This document shows positions 11,163 to 22,489 of a stretch of 64,000 nt of DNA, piece by piece (position 1 is the stretch's first letter; the number at the start of each line of letters is the position of its first letter). The stretch spans positions 1,267,817-1,331,816 of the forward strand of contig MU006090.1 in the NCBI GenBank assembly GCA_010093705.1, in the 5' to 3' direction. The notes under the pieces are model-generated. The model ran no database searches, was not told the origin of the DNA, and saw only the letters and a program-made list of their open reading frames with translations. Source of the stretch: Patellaria atrata CBS 101060 (taxonomy: Eukaryota; Ascomycota; Dothideomycetes; Patellariales; Patellariaceae). The position numbers and the translations under genes were made by a program.

Positions 11163-13621
11163 TCACGGTCTAGGGTGCTGACCTGAAATACGGTCGTAAT
11201 CATAAGGGCTATTTTCACCATGCTGATGGTGATGTGCGTGAAGAAACGCTTGCTTAACCGCTTGTCTGACATCTCCAGTCGGCTGAGGTGCAATCTGAGA
11301 GTACTGAGCGGGGTTCATGTTGGCCGTGGGTACTCTCTCTACAGTATGCCCATGGTGGTTAGGTGGAGACAATGTACCACTCCCATCAACACTGTGGCCA
11401 CTCTGATCCTCTCGGAGTTTGCTTTCCTGGAGTTGCCTCTGTGCCTCTTCGCGAGCTAGGACATTTGGAGCTCTAGTCCTTAAATCGCCAGTGACTCCTT
11501 GAAGGTAGTAAGGGACCTCAAGCTTGCTTTTCAGGAAGAAGAGCTTCAGATTGCGCGCTTTATCTTTGAGCTGGACCTGGTTTCTGTCCTTAAGAACCTC
11601 GCTGATAGAGCCACCAGCGCCATAGAGGGCGAGGATCTGGCTCCAATGTGGTCCTTTGACTCGATCCACTCCATCCATGAGAGCTCTCTCCTCTTCCTCT
11701 GACCATGGACGTCGCTGGCTAGGTACTGTGGACTTTCTACCATTCGGTGGCCCCTTGGCTTGTGCAGCGGTACGTGCACGTTCATAAAGTACCTGGGTAG
11801 GTTCGCTCTGGGTGGGTGGTACTGGGGGTGCATCCAGCATCCCTGGAATTGTATGGTATGCCGATTGTCGTGGTTGACTGAATTCTGGGTACATGGTAGG
11901 ATTTTCGTCCTGTTCTAATTTGATATTAGGCATTACTATCTCTTGAGGTACCGCAATAGTAGCACCGTGGTTGATTTCCGCTTGGTCATAGCTCAGACCC
12001 GTCGATTCCGTTGAAAGAGATGGTGCATAGTTGTCGACATAAATGGATTCGCCAAAACGAGGAAGGATTTGTTGCTGTGGAGCAAGTTCTTATCAGTCGA
12101 TTGTTCCGAATTCCCGCATAAGACATACATGTCCGAGGACGAAAATTTATACGAGTTATATTACTCACACAATTCCCAAGTCGCTCTAAAAAGACCATCC
12201 AATTATATGTTTTGGCCAAAGAATCTAGTGTACCTCGTGTATCCTGTTCGGCGAGCAACTGTTGTCGACGAATACTAGCTTGAGCTAGGAAAGAATGTTC
12301 GACATTGTTGAGTTCTAAGCTAGGGTGTCGTGCGAGGAGGTGAGACGGCAAGTTTTTGGGGAAATAAGCACAAATAAGTTGTTGCTTAGATCTATTACCA
12401 GCGTACATTGAAGATATGTAAGCTTGTGTCTTTAGTTCCAGAAGGAGAGCACCCTGCAACTGTGATAAGAATGTCCCGGGACGCACAAATATCTCCAGGA
12501 ACCGGTCATGCAGCTCCCAAAATCCGATATGATTGCTGCCGAAAATACAGGAAACAAATGTCGCTACGTTGGCCTTATGTACTGATTCTACATGGTCTGG
12601 TCGGGTTATATTGAGTGCTCGTGGCTCTATGAAGTTCTCGTTATCACGGGTGTATGGTTTCTTGGTGTCTTCGAACAGAGTCCTCATTGCGGCGTAACTT
12701 TGTCCAGCAAGTGTTCGAGAGTCTGTTACTATTGCCACGATCTCCTGGAATGAACCTTTCGACAATGTAGCGAGGATATGATCGGCCTTATTCAGAACAT
12801 CAGCATGAGGAATAAATGAGGGAAAGAAAGCTGGTCACATACAGCTTGATCTAGTAGAGGTAAGTTCTGAATTATATATGATAAGCTAGCATCGTCAGGA
12901 ACAGGATTCACAGTCGTTTGTGCCGTTGTAGCATAATAGTCATAGCCCAGTTCGGGACTATTGGAGGAAACGTGAGTAGAGTTGTAGTTAGAGGGAAGGT
13001 GAGGAGAGGTATAAGAAGGTCTCTCTGTGAAGGTATGTGATTGCTGGGAGGTTATCTGGTAAGAATTGGGCTGTGGTGACGGTGAAAAGGCCTGATCTGT
13101 TACGTCTCCATATGATGGATTCGCATGTCCCAAGTTGGTAGTCGCATAATGCCCGGGGTATCCTGACGCTGGCTGGTCGTATTGCTGTTGCTCATACTGC
13201 ACCATGAATTGATCACTGACTCGTTGCAAGTGATCGGCATACACTGGTGGTGCAGAGGGAAGACCTGTAGGAACGGATACTAGGGACATCGAGTCATTTG
13301 CTTTACTTGAAGTCAGGATGCGCTGCGATGCAGTCCGTTTGAGAGGCTGGTCTGGATTTCTCAGGACTTCTCGTGAGCCGCGTCGTCTCTTCGACGGCCT
13401 CGAGACGATAGCAAAAGTATTAATCGAAGAATCGTTGTCCGAAGTTGAAAATTGCTGCGCTTCAGCAGGTCAGCACGCACATGACAAGAGGGCTGAAGCC
13501 GGGCGTGGGAAGCGTCCACTACAAGTTGCGCGGCACAGTTGAGAAGTTGATAGTATGGGTTAAGATAGAAAAATAAACTTGACTTACTGCGATCTTGAAC
13601 AGAGGTCGGGTTTGAAGGCAT
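11163..13621 (-). CDS. TBF1: TBF1-like telomere/telobox-binding protein
   Basis: Exons 13588-13621, 12843-13459, 12169-12786 and 11163-12074 give 726 aa. The N-terminus has a basic [12 protein letters not shown] patch and a Gln/Tyr/Pro/Ser-rich region. A TRFH-type dimerisation domain follows (about residues 215-420, from [16 protein letters not shown] onward). The telobox Myb domain lies near residues 542-600: [27 protein letters not shown], and the recognition helix [17 protein letters not shown]. The tail is His/Gln-rich. Tbf1 proteins bind TTAGGG-type repeats at telomeres and in promoters, including ribosomal and snoRNA genes in some yeasts. Its targets here are unknown. The 34-nt first coding exon is separated by a 128-nt intron. 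Confidence 0.92.
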
Positions 13622-14621
13622 CGCAGATAGTATGCGAAGACTTTCTGCCCTACGTTAGGGCTGATAAGGGAGATTGTAGGGCTGAACAAAGTTGGGAGAG
13701 AACGATTGTCAGCTCATACAGACTATAGTAACCTTGCTGAGAGCCTTGCTTTTCCCATGCCGCTTTTCTTCTTCGCTACCCCACGGATGATTGAAAACGT
13801 CATCCCAAAGCTAATTGCACTGCCCCTATGTTATATGAATGTTATTGTAGTGTTGGCTATTTTGCGCGTGTATGTCACGTTGTCAGACGCTTCTTCTACA
13901 TATCCATTTTGGGTGCACACCATAATCGGATGGAGAAATGAGCGCCGAGCGTCATAAGGGACAGTTGTGCAAATAGAGAAGGTGTTAGCAACTCGCCGAC
14001 GGAAGTCAATTGTATTGTTAGCTTCGTAATGATAATAATAACGCGACTAAGAAACAGCCAAACCCGCCCCTGTAATGCGAAGCTGACCCGGTGATTTCAG
14101 CCTGACGAGCTAGACGGCTGTAGATTCTTCTTGGTAATACCTTCAAAACTTTCCATCGACTGAAACTGTATATCGATCTCTCTACTATTACCCATCTACG
14201 CAGGATGGAAACTGACATAGGGTATAAAGCTCAACGCGCATAGAAACTTGAACTTTTGAATCTAAGATTACCGTCCCCTTAATCCAAAGACTTTCGCCAT
14301 TCACACTCCTAGACCCTTCCGTTTTGGTCCGAAATGTCTGACAATAACTCCGTAGTGTGCCATTTTTCGTGTAACCGTAAGGATCTAAAAGTCCACGAAT
14401 TGGTTTCAAGCACCGTTTGACCAATCGTTGTTGAACATGGTAGAACGTAGCAGTGAGCTTTGCAACTTGTACCTGGCAGCTTCAGCATGCCGTGACGGAT
14501 CGGATCAGCTTTAACCAGAGAAGATTTGAATCTCAACGCTCGTGTTCACCGTTTGAGTCTGGCCACAGAGGGATGTTCTTGCAAATTGGTGCCGTGGTCG
14601 TAATAAACAATGAGGATAAAA
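13622..14621. other. intergenic, no gene seen
   Basis: One kilobase upstream of TBF1 and downstream of the small Ser-rich gene. Only short unsupported frames are present. Most is probably TBF1 promoter and leader. Confidence 0.45.
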
Positions 14622-14837
14622 TCATGGTCGACTCTTTCCTAGCGAGAATATGCCGGATCTCCTTTGCGATGAAGAAGATGTAGATGATGTCGGACTTGAT
14701 AGCTGTCGGGTTCTGTCGCTGCCAGATGACGAGCGGCGTCGCGTTTCTGCTAGGATGTCTTCCAAACTGACATTGCGGTCTGAATAGATCGGTTCTCTCG
14801 AGGTGTCGAGGTGCTCAGTAAACTTTGAAACCGTCAT
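14622..14837 (-). CDS. small Ser-rich hypothetical protein (71 aa)
   Basis: A single-exon frame starting MTVSKFTEHLDTSREPIYSD and ending FSLGKSRP. The N-terminal 35 residues look ordered and charged (NVSLEDILAETRRR); the second half is Ser/Arg-rich (SSPTSSTSSSSQRRS) and probably disordered and phosphorylated. The start codon sits in a good fungal context (ATCAACATGAC) after a CT-rich leader. I believe similar short proteins exist in other filamentous ascomycetes, but I cannot search and give no function. Chance occurrence is possible at this length. Confidence 0.5.
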   Translation of the reverse strand: MTVSKFTEHLDTSREPIYSDRNVSLEDILAETRRRSSSGSDRTRQLSSPTSSTSSSSQRRSGIFSLGKSRP

Positions 14838-16443
14838 GTTGATATATGTATTCGCCGATGAAAGATGAACCGATATGAGAATTCCCTGCTTCTAGTAGAG
14901 TCGAGGTCCGCGATGTCAATTTGAAGACTTGATCGAAGGAGAAGATATCGCGAATACTATGTGGTGGTAGTAGAGACTTGTATATGTTTAGGGGCTCAAA
15001 GAGAAACTAAGAGCTTTGCTATGTAAGGCCAAAACGACAGTTCTGGTGAAACTGAAGCTTCCCAGCTTCACTGCGCAATGAGTGTCAAAGAAGAAGTAGA
15101 CACGCGATATGAAAGGTACACAGAACATAAGGAACGGAGCGGACCCACACAGACTTTTGTATCTCCTTGTGCTCCTCTCACGGGACTGCTCCGCTATGGC
15201 TCTATGGGGCTAAGAGAGCGGATGGGCAAGCCACCAGGGCACCGCGTAGAGGGTTTGTCAATAATGGGAATAAAATTGGCATGTCGTGGTTGGGCAGGCA
15301 GGCAGATTGGAGAGCTAGTGGCAGGGTCTTACTCGAACGGCTCATCCTGTCATCCAACAACGGAGCGATTCGGGCACCGGTTTCTAGAGGCATGTGAGGG
15401 TCACGGAGGGTGTGGAGTTAAGGGTTTGTGGAGAGACCTGGACGTGCATGAGGATCTATTTTTGCACATCATCAAGGGACCGTTCCGAGGTGACCAGGAT
15501 GACGAAGGTGGGTGGAAGCATCTAGGCTTGCAGAGATGTGCAAAAGTCTGAAAAGAAGAGGGAAAAGACGGGTGATGATCAATCCTCCGCTTTCGCGAAC
15601 GCTGTTGCTGGTCAGTCTCTGCGGAAGCCGAGACCTCGGTTTTGCCACCGAAAACCCTTTACGGTAGTGGAATACATCCGTTTTCTTTGACCGTCCGATA
15701 CCGTTACAACTAATAATACTGCAGTATTAGTACTGTACAGTAAACGACAAGGTAAGGTAGAGCTCGATAGAAGGTACTAATATGGCCGGCATCGAGAAAG
15801 AAGAACGATCTTCAACTACCTGTGCTACCTCTAACCGAAGCGCGGGAAGATCCTCACTCCATACACAAATGCATGTCCATAACAAAAGGACAGATTCGAG
15901 GTATGCCGAAATTCGCCGCTTGCTTCTTTGTGATTTTGTCCCTTCAGAGCAAGCCGTACAGGACGGACCCCTTGGACTATCGGGTCTCGATCAACAATGC
16001 GCGGACGCATGTCTGAAAGCGAAAGCCCGACATACTGCTTAACTTTGCCATTGACCTAAAAGGGCTGCGTCTCTGCGAGGTGATCTTTTGGCCAAAGACG
16101 GTATGCAATATTGATGCTAAAACCAGTGAATGCAGCGCGCCAAATAGAACCTGAGAGTATAACCAAAATCCTGTCAACTTCTGCATTATCAGGTGCGTAC
16201 ACTGAATAGATTGCAAAGTTCCGTATTATACAACACCAACCGTCATAGAGCGTTATGGTCATGTTGGTCGTAAGTTTGGCCGACTTTACGCTGCATCGCA
16301 AGCCATCTGAAACACCGCAGGACGCTTGGAGACGTCATCGAGAAGATGACTTGTACGAGCGTACGACTGACTGCGCGGCCTCTTTTTTCGTACCTTCTTA
16401 GTTACCTATTATTAGGCGTCACGGCGTCTGAATATTTCATCCT
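14838..16443. other. intergenic, 1.6 kb, no supported gene
   Basis: It holds the presumed leader and promoter of the small Ser-rich gene and the DBR1 3' flank. A 157-codon open frame at 15078-15551 has atypical composition and no recognisable family, so it is not called. Confidence 0.45.
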
Positions 16444-18232
16444 CTAGTAACTGCCACCACGACCGCGTCCTCTGCCTCTATGGCCTCCTCCACCTTGGCG
16501 TCCCCTACTTCCACCCTTACCAAAAGATTTCCCGCCACGATTGTTCATCCGTTGGTGTTCTGTTCGAGGTCCGGCTTTTAACCTCGCAGCAATATCCTCT
16601 TCGCTGGAATCGAATGCATTTTTGATTTGTAATAATTCGCAGAATGCTTTCGTCTGAGGATTGTTATACTCACGTGGTTGCTGAGATACTTTTGGAACTT
16701 GCGTTGGATCGTAAACTGGAGCTGTCAGCTCAAAGTTCTGTGGAATGACCATCTTCCCACTTTTAACAACGTTCTGTTCAATCCACTCCTCTTGCTCTAT
16801 GATGAGTGATCTATAAGTGGCTTCGTCCTTAAGAGGAGGAACACGCGCGTCAGGATCTCCAAGCTGTAGTTCATTGGCAAATACTCGTGTGATCGCGAGC
16901 CATTCTTTGTCATACTCCAACTGGACTGGACTTTCGCCGTTTGGGCTTCCCTCAGATATACTGGCAATCTCGAGAATTTGGAGGAAGTTACGCCTCGGTA
17001 AGCATTTATCCAGAGCCAGAAAACGGGTAATATCGTTTGTGATATCCAGTGGTGGCGACTGTGGTTGTTGTCGTGGTGTTACGGCACTATCCGGATTTAG
17101 TGGATACGCAAACGATTCTGGTAATCGTGCTCGAATCTCCTCTGGAATATCACTACCCACGCTCGCGTCTTTCTTTTGGTCGGCGTTTACGTTCTTAACT
17201 GAATTACCTTCGTTGAGGGCTAATTCGATCTCATCTGGATCCGATATAATCTGGAATTTCTCGGGAATAGTGGGTTGGTTGGGCTCATCATCGTCCATCA
17301 TGTCAAGGTCGATTTCGTCCTCGTTACGAAGGAAAACTTTGTTTGAGGATTCCTGTGGTGCCGGTGGAGCTCCTTTTGGCTGTCTTAACACGTTCCCGTG
17401 GTTAACCACAGCGGAGTATTTTATGTGTAAATGTGCGCTAAACCAATATGATGGACGAAGACGCTCGAGGACTTGTTTTGCGGCGATACTCCCAAGTTGT
17501 CCCTCCCTCGCGTCAGCTTCAAACAAGCTCTTTTTCCGAAAGAGGTCACGATAGTCACCTTTCCACTCTACACCTTGGGGCCAGTCATGGCTGATACCGA
17601 CATCCACCTGAGTTCGAAGTTGTAACAATTTCCTCACATCCAGTTCTCGAACATGGTATGTGCTTTTAACATCATGAGAGCTGTATGGAAGTCTCTCATA
17701 GTGCGGTTTCCTATAGTTGTAGCCCTTCCAGATTCCACTGAGGCCAGCAATCCGTAATGGTCCTACTCGAATGACATTGGCTGCGCCCACATAGAAGATA
17801 TTTGGGGCAACCCAGCCACCATAGTATAATTCCCAAAGGTGGTTACTCGCTTCATGATTCCCACCGACAAAAATTGTAAGGTAGGGAGCCTTGCGTGCAC
17901 CGGAATAGTATTCATGAAAGTCGCCCATTTCGCGATATTTCATGGGTGCAGACATGCAATTCAGGTCGTATGCGTTCCGAACGGCCTATTCATGTTACTG
18001 TGTATTCGGGAGTTAAGTATAAGGTGGAAGTGCGTACCTGGAAATCCCCACCTATGATGAGAATATCAATTCCCGGCCATCCGTTGATTTCGCAGGTCTT
18101 GTCAATTGAAGCATAAATCGAGTCAAGTTTTCCGTGGCCCTAATACAAGAATTAGAATATACCTCAAGCTTTGAAATTGGTCGTACGAACGCAACCTTCC
18201 ACAGCCACTCTAAGACTTCGGTTGTTACCCAT
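16444..18232 (-). CDS. DBR1: lariat RNA debranching enzyme
   Basis: Exons 18191-18232, 18038-18139 and 16444-17985 give 561 aa. The enzyme cuts the 2'-5' bond of intron lariats in the nucleus. Metallophosphatase motifs are in order: VAVEGCGHGKLD, IIGGDFQAVRN (split by intron 2), FVGGNHEASNHL, GISHDWPQG and SAHLHIKYSA. Lariat-recognition residues lie around WKGYNYRKPHYE. The DBR1 C-terminal domain follows (FLALDKCLPRRNFLQ, WLAITRVF). The last 35 residues form an unusual RGG-type tail, GRGRGRGGSY at the end. Length agrees with fungal DBR1. The donor of intron 1 (GTTCGT) is weak but is the only one that gives GCGHGK. Confidence 0.95.
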
Positions 18233-18590
18233 CGTTGATATTGAAGCTCACACCGAAAGGTTGCGAAGTCACCAGATGCTAGGTAGAAATTGAATAGATA
18301 TGCATGAATTTTTGTAGTAGAGCGGAGGTAGGAGCAACCCAGATTTTCTCTAAGTGATAGCTTAGTTAACGGTCAGCTTGCATTGCCGTAGATGTGAGGT
18401 GCAGCTCGGATTGAGTCATAGGAGATCCTGAAGCTTCAAGTTTCAATAATGCTAGATAATCACAAGCGAGACATTTCTTCATCTCAAATCTCACCACACG
18501 TCCTCCCGCCCCTTCATCTACTCCACCACTTATGATGTTTTTACCCTCCAATAAGGGATGATAATCATTCCTAGTGAATTATCCACCAAT
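18233..18590. promoter_or_regulatory. divergent promoter between DBR1 and Rpr2/Snm1-like gene
   Basis: The start codons of two RNA-processing genes are about 360 bp apart on opposite strands. No specific factor site was recognised. Confidence 0.45.
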
Positions 18591-19256
18591 ATGACATCTC
18601 CTGGGCCGAAGATCTCTTCTGAGGCAAAGAAACGCATGAATTTCCTGCATACTTCAGCACAATTTCTTGCATTTAGCTCCCCAGCCACCGCAGCTTTTTT
18701 GGGGTCTCAATGTGATCAGTACATTGAGACTAATAATATCACACTTAGGGATGATGAACATGAAGCGCGCCGAAGAGATACTTGCGGAGCTTGCGGTAAT
18801 ATCATAGTTTCCGGAGTGTCTAGTTCCATACACAAACGGACGATATCAGGACATCGGTTGAAAGATAATATGAGCTCAAAGAGTCCAAATCTACAAGGCC
18901 ATCTTGGAACGAAGGCAACGAATGTACTGACTTATCAATGCCCCCGATGCAATCGAAACTATAGACAGGTATATCAGAGCATGGTGCCTAAGGCCACTAA
19001 GACGAGCTTGCCGACTACTCGTGTCCAGATGGAAGATGCACCAGGAAGGGTACAGTCTATTACGGAAGACCGCTTAGGTAGCAGCAATTCGGATATCTCG
19101 ACTGCAACTACAGCCAATGCAAATAGTAAGAAGAGGGCTAAGGCGAGAAAGCAGGGAGGTCTGCAGGCTATGCTCGCGAAGAGCAAAAGTGATGCATCAA
19201 ATTCAGGAGGAAGCTCCGGCTTTGGTCTAGGTTTCATGGATTTCATGAAAAAGTAA
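18591..19256 (+). CDS. RNase P/MRP zinc-ribbon subunit (Rpr2/Rpp21/Snm1-like)
   Basis: Single exon, 221 aa from the ATG at 18591; an in-frame ATG at 18558 would add 11 residues. The helical N-terminus (KKRMNFLHTSAQFLAFSS) and the zinc ribbon made of CGACG (about residue 61-65) and CPRC (about 112-115) match the Rpr2/Rpp21/SNM1 family. Members bind the catalytic RNA of RNase P or RNase MRP and help pre-tRNA or pre-rRNA processing. The C-terminal half is Ser/Thr/Lys-rich and ends with a Gly-rich GFGLGFMDFMKK. I cannot tell RNase P from RNase MRP subunit by eye; the Snm1 side seems likelier from the long basic tail. Confidence 0.7.
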   Translation: MTSPGPKISSEAKKRMNFLHTSAQFLAFSSPATAAFLGSQCDQYIETNNITLRDDEHEARRRDTCGACGNIIVSGVSSSIHKRTISGHRLKDNMSSKSPNLQGHLGTKATNVLTYQCPRCNRNYRQVYQSMVPKATKTSLPTTRVQMEDAPGRVQSITEDRLGSSNSDISTATTANANSKKRAKARKQGGLQAMLAKSKSDASNSGGSSGFGLGFMDFMKK

Positions 19257-19456
19257 TGAATTCCACGACAAAAGACCGTTAATTCCTCTTTCGGATACAG
19301 AGGGCATCGGATTTTTGAGCATACTCTAATGAAGGAGTCAAAACTATCAATCCGTAACGCATTCAGATACCTCTAAGAATTCTCAAGACTCACACTCAGT
19401 AAGAGTCAATCAGGTGTGGAGCTCACACCACATTATGGGGCTCTCATCCGGTTGTT

Positions 19457-19951
19457 CTACAGTACCGCTTTGAATGAAGGGGCCGGATGTCGGGCCGGAG
19501 GAGGTGTCTCTGTATCGGATGGGTCCTCCGATACTTGGGTCCACGGTGGGAAGGTCGGCTGACTGCTGTCTCCTTGCAACGTCCTCCTCACCGCTACCCT
19601 ACCCTCTTCACCGAAGACGACGACAACGACACCACGCGAGGGCGTTTCCCCAACGCCTTTCTCCCAGGCCGAACAACAGGGCTCTTCATCTTCATTTTCA
19701 TCGTCGGAGCGAGAGGACGACGATGGTGGTGGAGGAGGGAGAGGAGGGATGGGAGCAGGAGGAGCAGCAGCGGGAGGGAGGATGAGAGGCGTTGCTGTTG
19801 CTGCTGTTGCTGCTAATGCTGCTAATGCTGCTGCTACTGCAGCTGGTGGTGGTGCTGTTACATCGACACCCCCTTCCAAAAAGGGTTAGAGGTTAAACAA
19901 AAGGGAAAGTCGAATTAAGTATACCTTACACACCCACTTCCCGGTGGTCAT
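19457..19951 (-). CDS. hypothetical Pro/Ala-rich small protein, two exons
   Basis: Proposed exons 19930-19951 and 19457-19872 (145 aa). The start MTTGKWV is joined to GVDVTAPPP by a 57-nt intron with a strong donor (GTAAGG) and a CTCTAAC branch site. Without the intron the long frame has no ATG. The product is Ala/Pro-rich (AAALAALAATAATA; PPLPPPPP), then acidic (SDDENEDEE), then a less biased end (TQVSEDPSDTETPPPARHP). No domain is recognised. Trinucleotide-like CTG/TGC repeats underlie the Ala run. It sits directly at the edge of the AT-rich block, so it may be a young or lineage-specific gene or a chance open frame. Confidence 0.42.
19785..19860. repeat. imperfect CTG trinucleotide repeat
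   Basis: About 75 bases of interrupted GCTGTTGCT / GCTAATGCT units. If the adjacent minus-strand gene is real, this run encodes its polyalanine stretch. Confidence 0.7.
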
Positions 19952-20500
19952 AATATAGTATCCGGATTTTATTACAGATTTGAATGGTCAGGTACTGCTT
20001 CTGTGCTTCATATTCGTGCTCAGACACGTCTTCAGGTACGGCTTAAGATACGTGCTCAGTCAGATACGGCTTCAATTTCAGCTATACTAACGTTTAGATT
20101 TGGTACCATGAAATAATACTTTTATAGCTTTGCACGCCCTTGGCTCTTAAGGTTCCCAGCGAAAAGTTCGACTACCTCTTTTGGCTATAGTGTATTGTAA
20201 TTAGCTATGGTTTTTAACTCTATCGCGAAATATATGTAAGCCCTGGTCGCGGACATTAGATAGAAAGAACTAGAACTCGTTCTTCTTGTTTCTAAAAGTG
20301 CTTGAATCCTCAAATCATTCTTAAATGGTTACTCCGTAAAAATCATGACACTTATTTTAAAATCATATCAGGTAATAGAACTAATAGATACTAATAAGAA
20401 AATTACCATCTCGAGTAGAGTAATTCCCAAGGCCTTATTGTTTCTACAGCAGGTACTATAGAAAAAGTTTGAGCAAACACCTAAAAAAAAATAAAATGAG
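19952..20500. other. AT-rich intergenic region
   Basis: Base composition falls sharply after the Pro/Ala-rich gene. No coding frame is supported. Several GATACG/GCTTCAG-like words recur between 19990 and 20080, which may be decayed repeat sequence. Confidence 0.45.
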
Positions 20501-20507
20501 AAAAAAA
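20501..20507 (-). terminator. Pol III terminator of tRNA-Glu
   Basis: A run of seven T on the minus strand begins four bases after the tRNA 3' end. Confidence 0.75.
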
Positions 20508-20510
20508 TAT

Positions 20511-20598
20511 TTCGGATACCGGGAGTCGAACCCGGCTCTACCCGGTGCAATCCATTATAAATGAAAGCGGGTGATGCTAACCGATACACCATATCCGA
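20511..20598 (-). tRNA. tRNA-Glu (UUC) with intron
   Basis: 88 nt on the minus strand. The acceptor stem TCGGATA pairs with TATCCGA. The T arm is CCGGG-TTCGACT-CCCGG and the discriminator is A. The anticodon stem ACCCG/CGGGT holds the loop CTTTCAC with anticodon TTC. A 16-nt intron (TTTATAATGGATTGCA) sits one base 3' of the anticodon, the canonical position. A box (TGGTGTATCGG) and B box (GGTTCGACTCC) are intact. The gene is embedded at the border of the AT-rich repeat block. Confidence 0.9.
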
Positions 20599-20847
20599 TT
20601 AACGAGAGCAGATTTTTATTTACGCTTATAACTTTTCTGTGCAGTGACCCTGTTTACCTGACAATGTAATGTGCATGGCTAGTTCTTGGGACAAGCTAAT
20701 CATTATTGTATACGTGTATAATCTTAATAATAGCTATTTATCGGGATAAATAACTCTAAATCTAGTAAAGTAGGGTCTAATATTTATATTTTCTTAATTT
20801 AACTTGTCACGGTTTGGTATTTACATACACACGTCCCGTGAACACGT

Positions 20848-20871
20848 GATCTTATCTCATCAGATAAGATC
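20848..20871. repeat. perfect short palindrome
   Basis: Ten-base arms GATCTTATCT and AGATAAGATC separated by CATC. It lies inside the decayed repeat block. Confidence 0.8.
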
Positions 20872-21348
20872 CCTTGGCATAACTGTCACGTCAACGATCC
20901 TTCGTAGCCTGTAGATAACTGTGACGATGTCACAGGTTATCATTTCCTACTTTCCCTTATTAATAGTAGTCGCGCCGAGGTTCTACCGCTACGTGCTTTA
21001 TACTAGTGGATCGCGCGATAATAACTTTTTCTTTCCTTAACTTAATCTCTTTACCTGTAGTTAGGTTATACTAGTTGCAATCCAATTCGATTCTCCACAG
21101 CCGCTACGCCGTCACAATAACCAGTTCTAATATATTCGTTAATACTCAATATTGTTAGTTTATCTACTATGTTGACGTGCCCTTACATAACTTTATTTAA
21201 TATTTTTCTATAAAAGCGAGCGATATTAATGTTACGGCCACAAGTTGTAAGAACATGCAGTTGTCGAGTGAGGGGAAGGGAGAAGGACCACTCGGGGAAA
21301 CTGCGGGTGACTCTAGCGAGCAGGGTCACGTGACTTGGACGTTTGGAC

Positions 21349-21381
21349 GTTCGGTCGTGGGAGGCGACCATACGACCGAAC
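21349..21381. repeat. inverted repeat GTTCGGTCGT / ACGACCGAAC
   Basis: Perfect ten-base arms at 21349-21358 and 21372-21381 with a 13-base spacer, in the decayed repeat block. It lies just upstream of a possible TATA-like AATATTTAAGG. Confidence 0.75.
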
Positions 21382-22190
21382 GACCACTAAATTGAACTGT
21401 GAAGGATAGGAATATTTAAGGACGGTCTTTCCCTCATGTATTTAGATTCTTCGTAGTTATTCTCACCATCAATCTTACCCATAAGATTTGGATGTTACGG
21501 TCTTGAACTTGACTTCACTTGTTACGCTGTCTCTATACAGTACGTCTTGTCTCATTGTGAGCGTTACCTGAAGTCAAGGAGTCAGCAAGTTGTATCGTCA
21601 ACTTGAAGTGCCTTTGTTATACGTATCCTATCACTTTGCCAAACCTACCCTAGTGGTTGACCACGTTAAGTGAGAAGCCAGGCGCGCTTCTAGACTTATC
21701 CTGTTCTGTCCCGATAAGTAAAGACTCCCGTTGTAACAATTAATTAATATATATTTGATTATATGTTTATTTTTAATTTATAGTCTATAAATATATAAAT
21801 AATATTTTAGTATACATAATTATATACTAGTTTTAACTATTTATAAGGCTAGATAATTAGTATACCGTTCCGTAACAACTAGATAATTATTTAAATAGTA
21901 AAGAAATAATAGTTTCCTTTAATTTTCCTAGTAAGCTTTAAAGATTTAAAATAAGAACTAAAGATACTCTTCTTTTCTTAAGACTCTTTAAGACTGTCAC
22001 AGCGAGTATCTTCGATACGTGGCATAGGTCAAAGCAGTACTCAATTGACTAAGAACAACAAGTTGAGGAGAGGACGCTATTTACAATCAGGGGAGAAATA
22101 TATTCCTTTGCCAAGGCTCGGGCCGACTATCTATCCCGTGGTAGCCCGAGCCGCTGTTGCGATCATAGATCCAGATCGTGACAAAGACTA

Positions 22191-22489
22191 TATCTAGTAT
22201 ACTATGCAATGTTATATGTACGTGCAGATGTACACCAATGCGAGGGGGAACCTTGAGCTGCACCTTCAATCGATAAGCGACACCCCACTACTAGCCCCAC
22301 GTCAGGGCAAAAAAAGTTTTGTCGAAACCTAAGGTACCTAAGATTCGTCATACACCAGACCGTGAAGTGGTCCTTGCGGTCTTTCCATAGCATTCTGCAG
22401 AGTTATATTATATATACTTCCATTCCTCTCAAGTACCTTCCTCAGACCGGTCGTTAGCTACCTCCGCATAAGATTCCTAAAACCAAACA
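22191..22489. other. ZPR1 promoter region
   Basis: About 300 bp between the repeat block and ZPR1. No factor site recognised; a TATATATA-like run lies near 22410. Confidence 0.4.

Larger units (their letters stand above)
20640..22190. repeat. AT-rich decayed repeat block with LTR-like pieces
   Basis: A gene-free block, extremely AT-rich at 21740-22000, with no open frame of note. LTR-like ends are visible: TGTCACGG at 20805 and CGTGACA ending at 22183, plus TGTAACA and CCGTAACA near 21733 and 21876 that could bound a nested piece. I see no flanking target duplication. This fits old, heavily decayed LTR-retroelement remains, possibly altered by RIP. No internal gag or pol region is recognisable, so family and age stay open. 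Confidence 0.4.

Noticed and set aside
15078-15551. 157-codon open frame on the plus strand
   Set aside because: Composition and motif content look random, no leader or splice support, no family resemblance.
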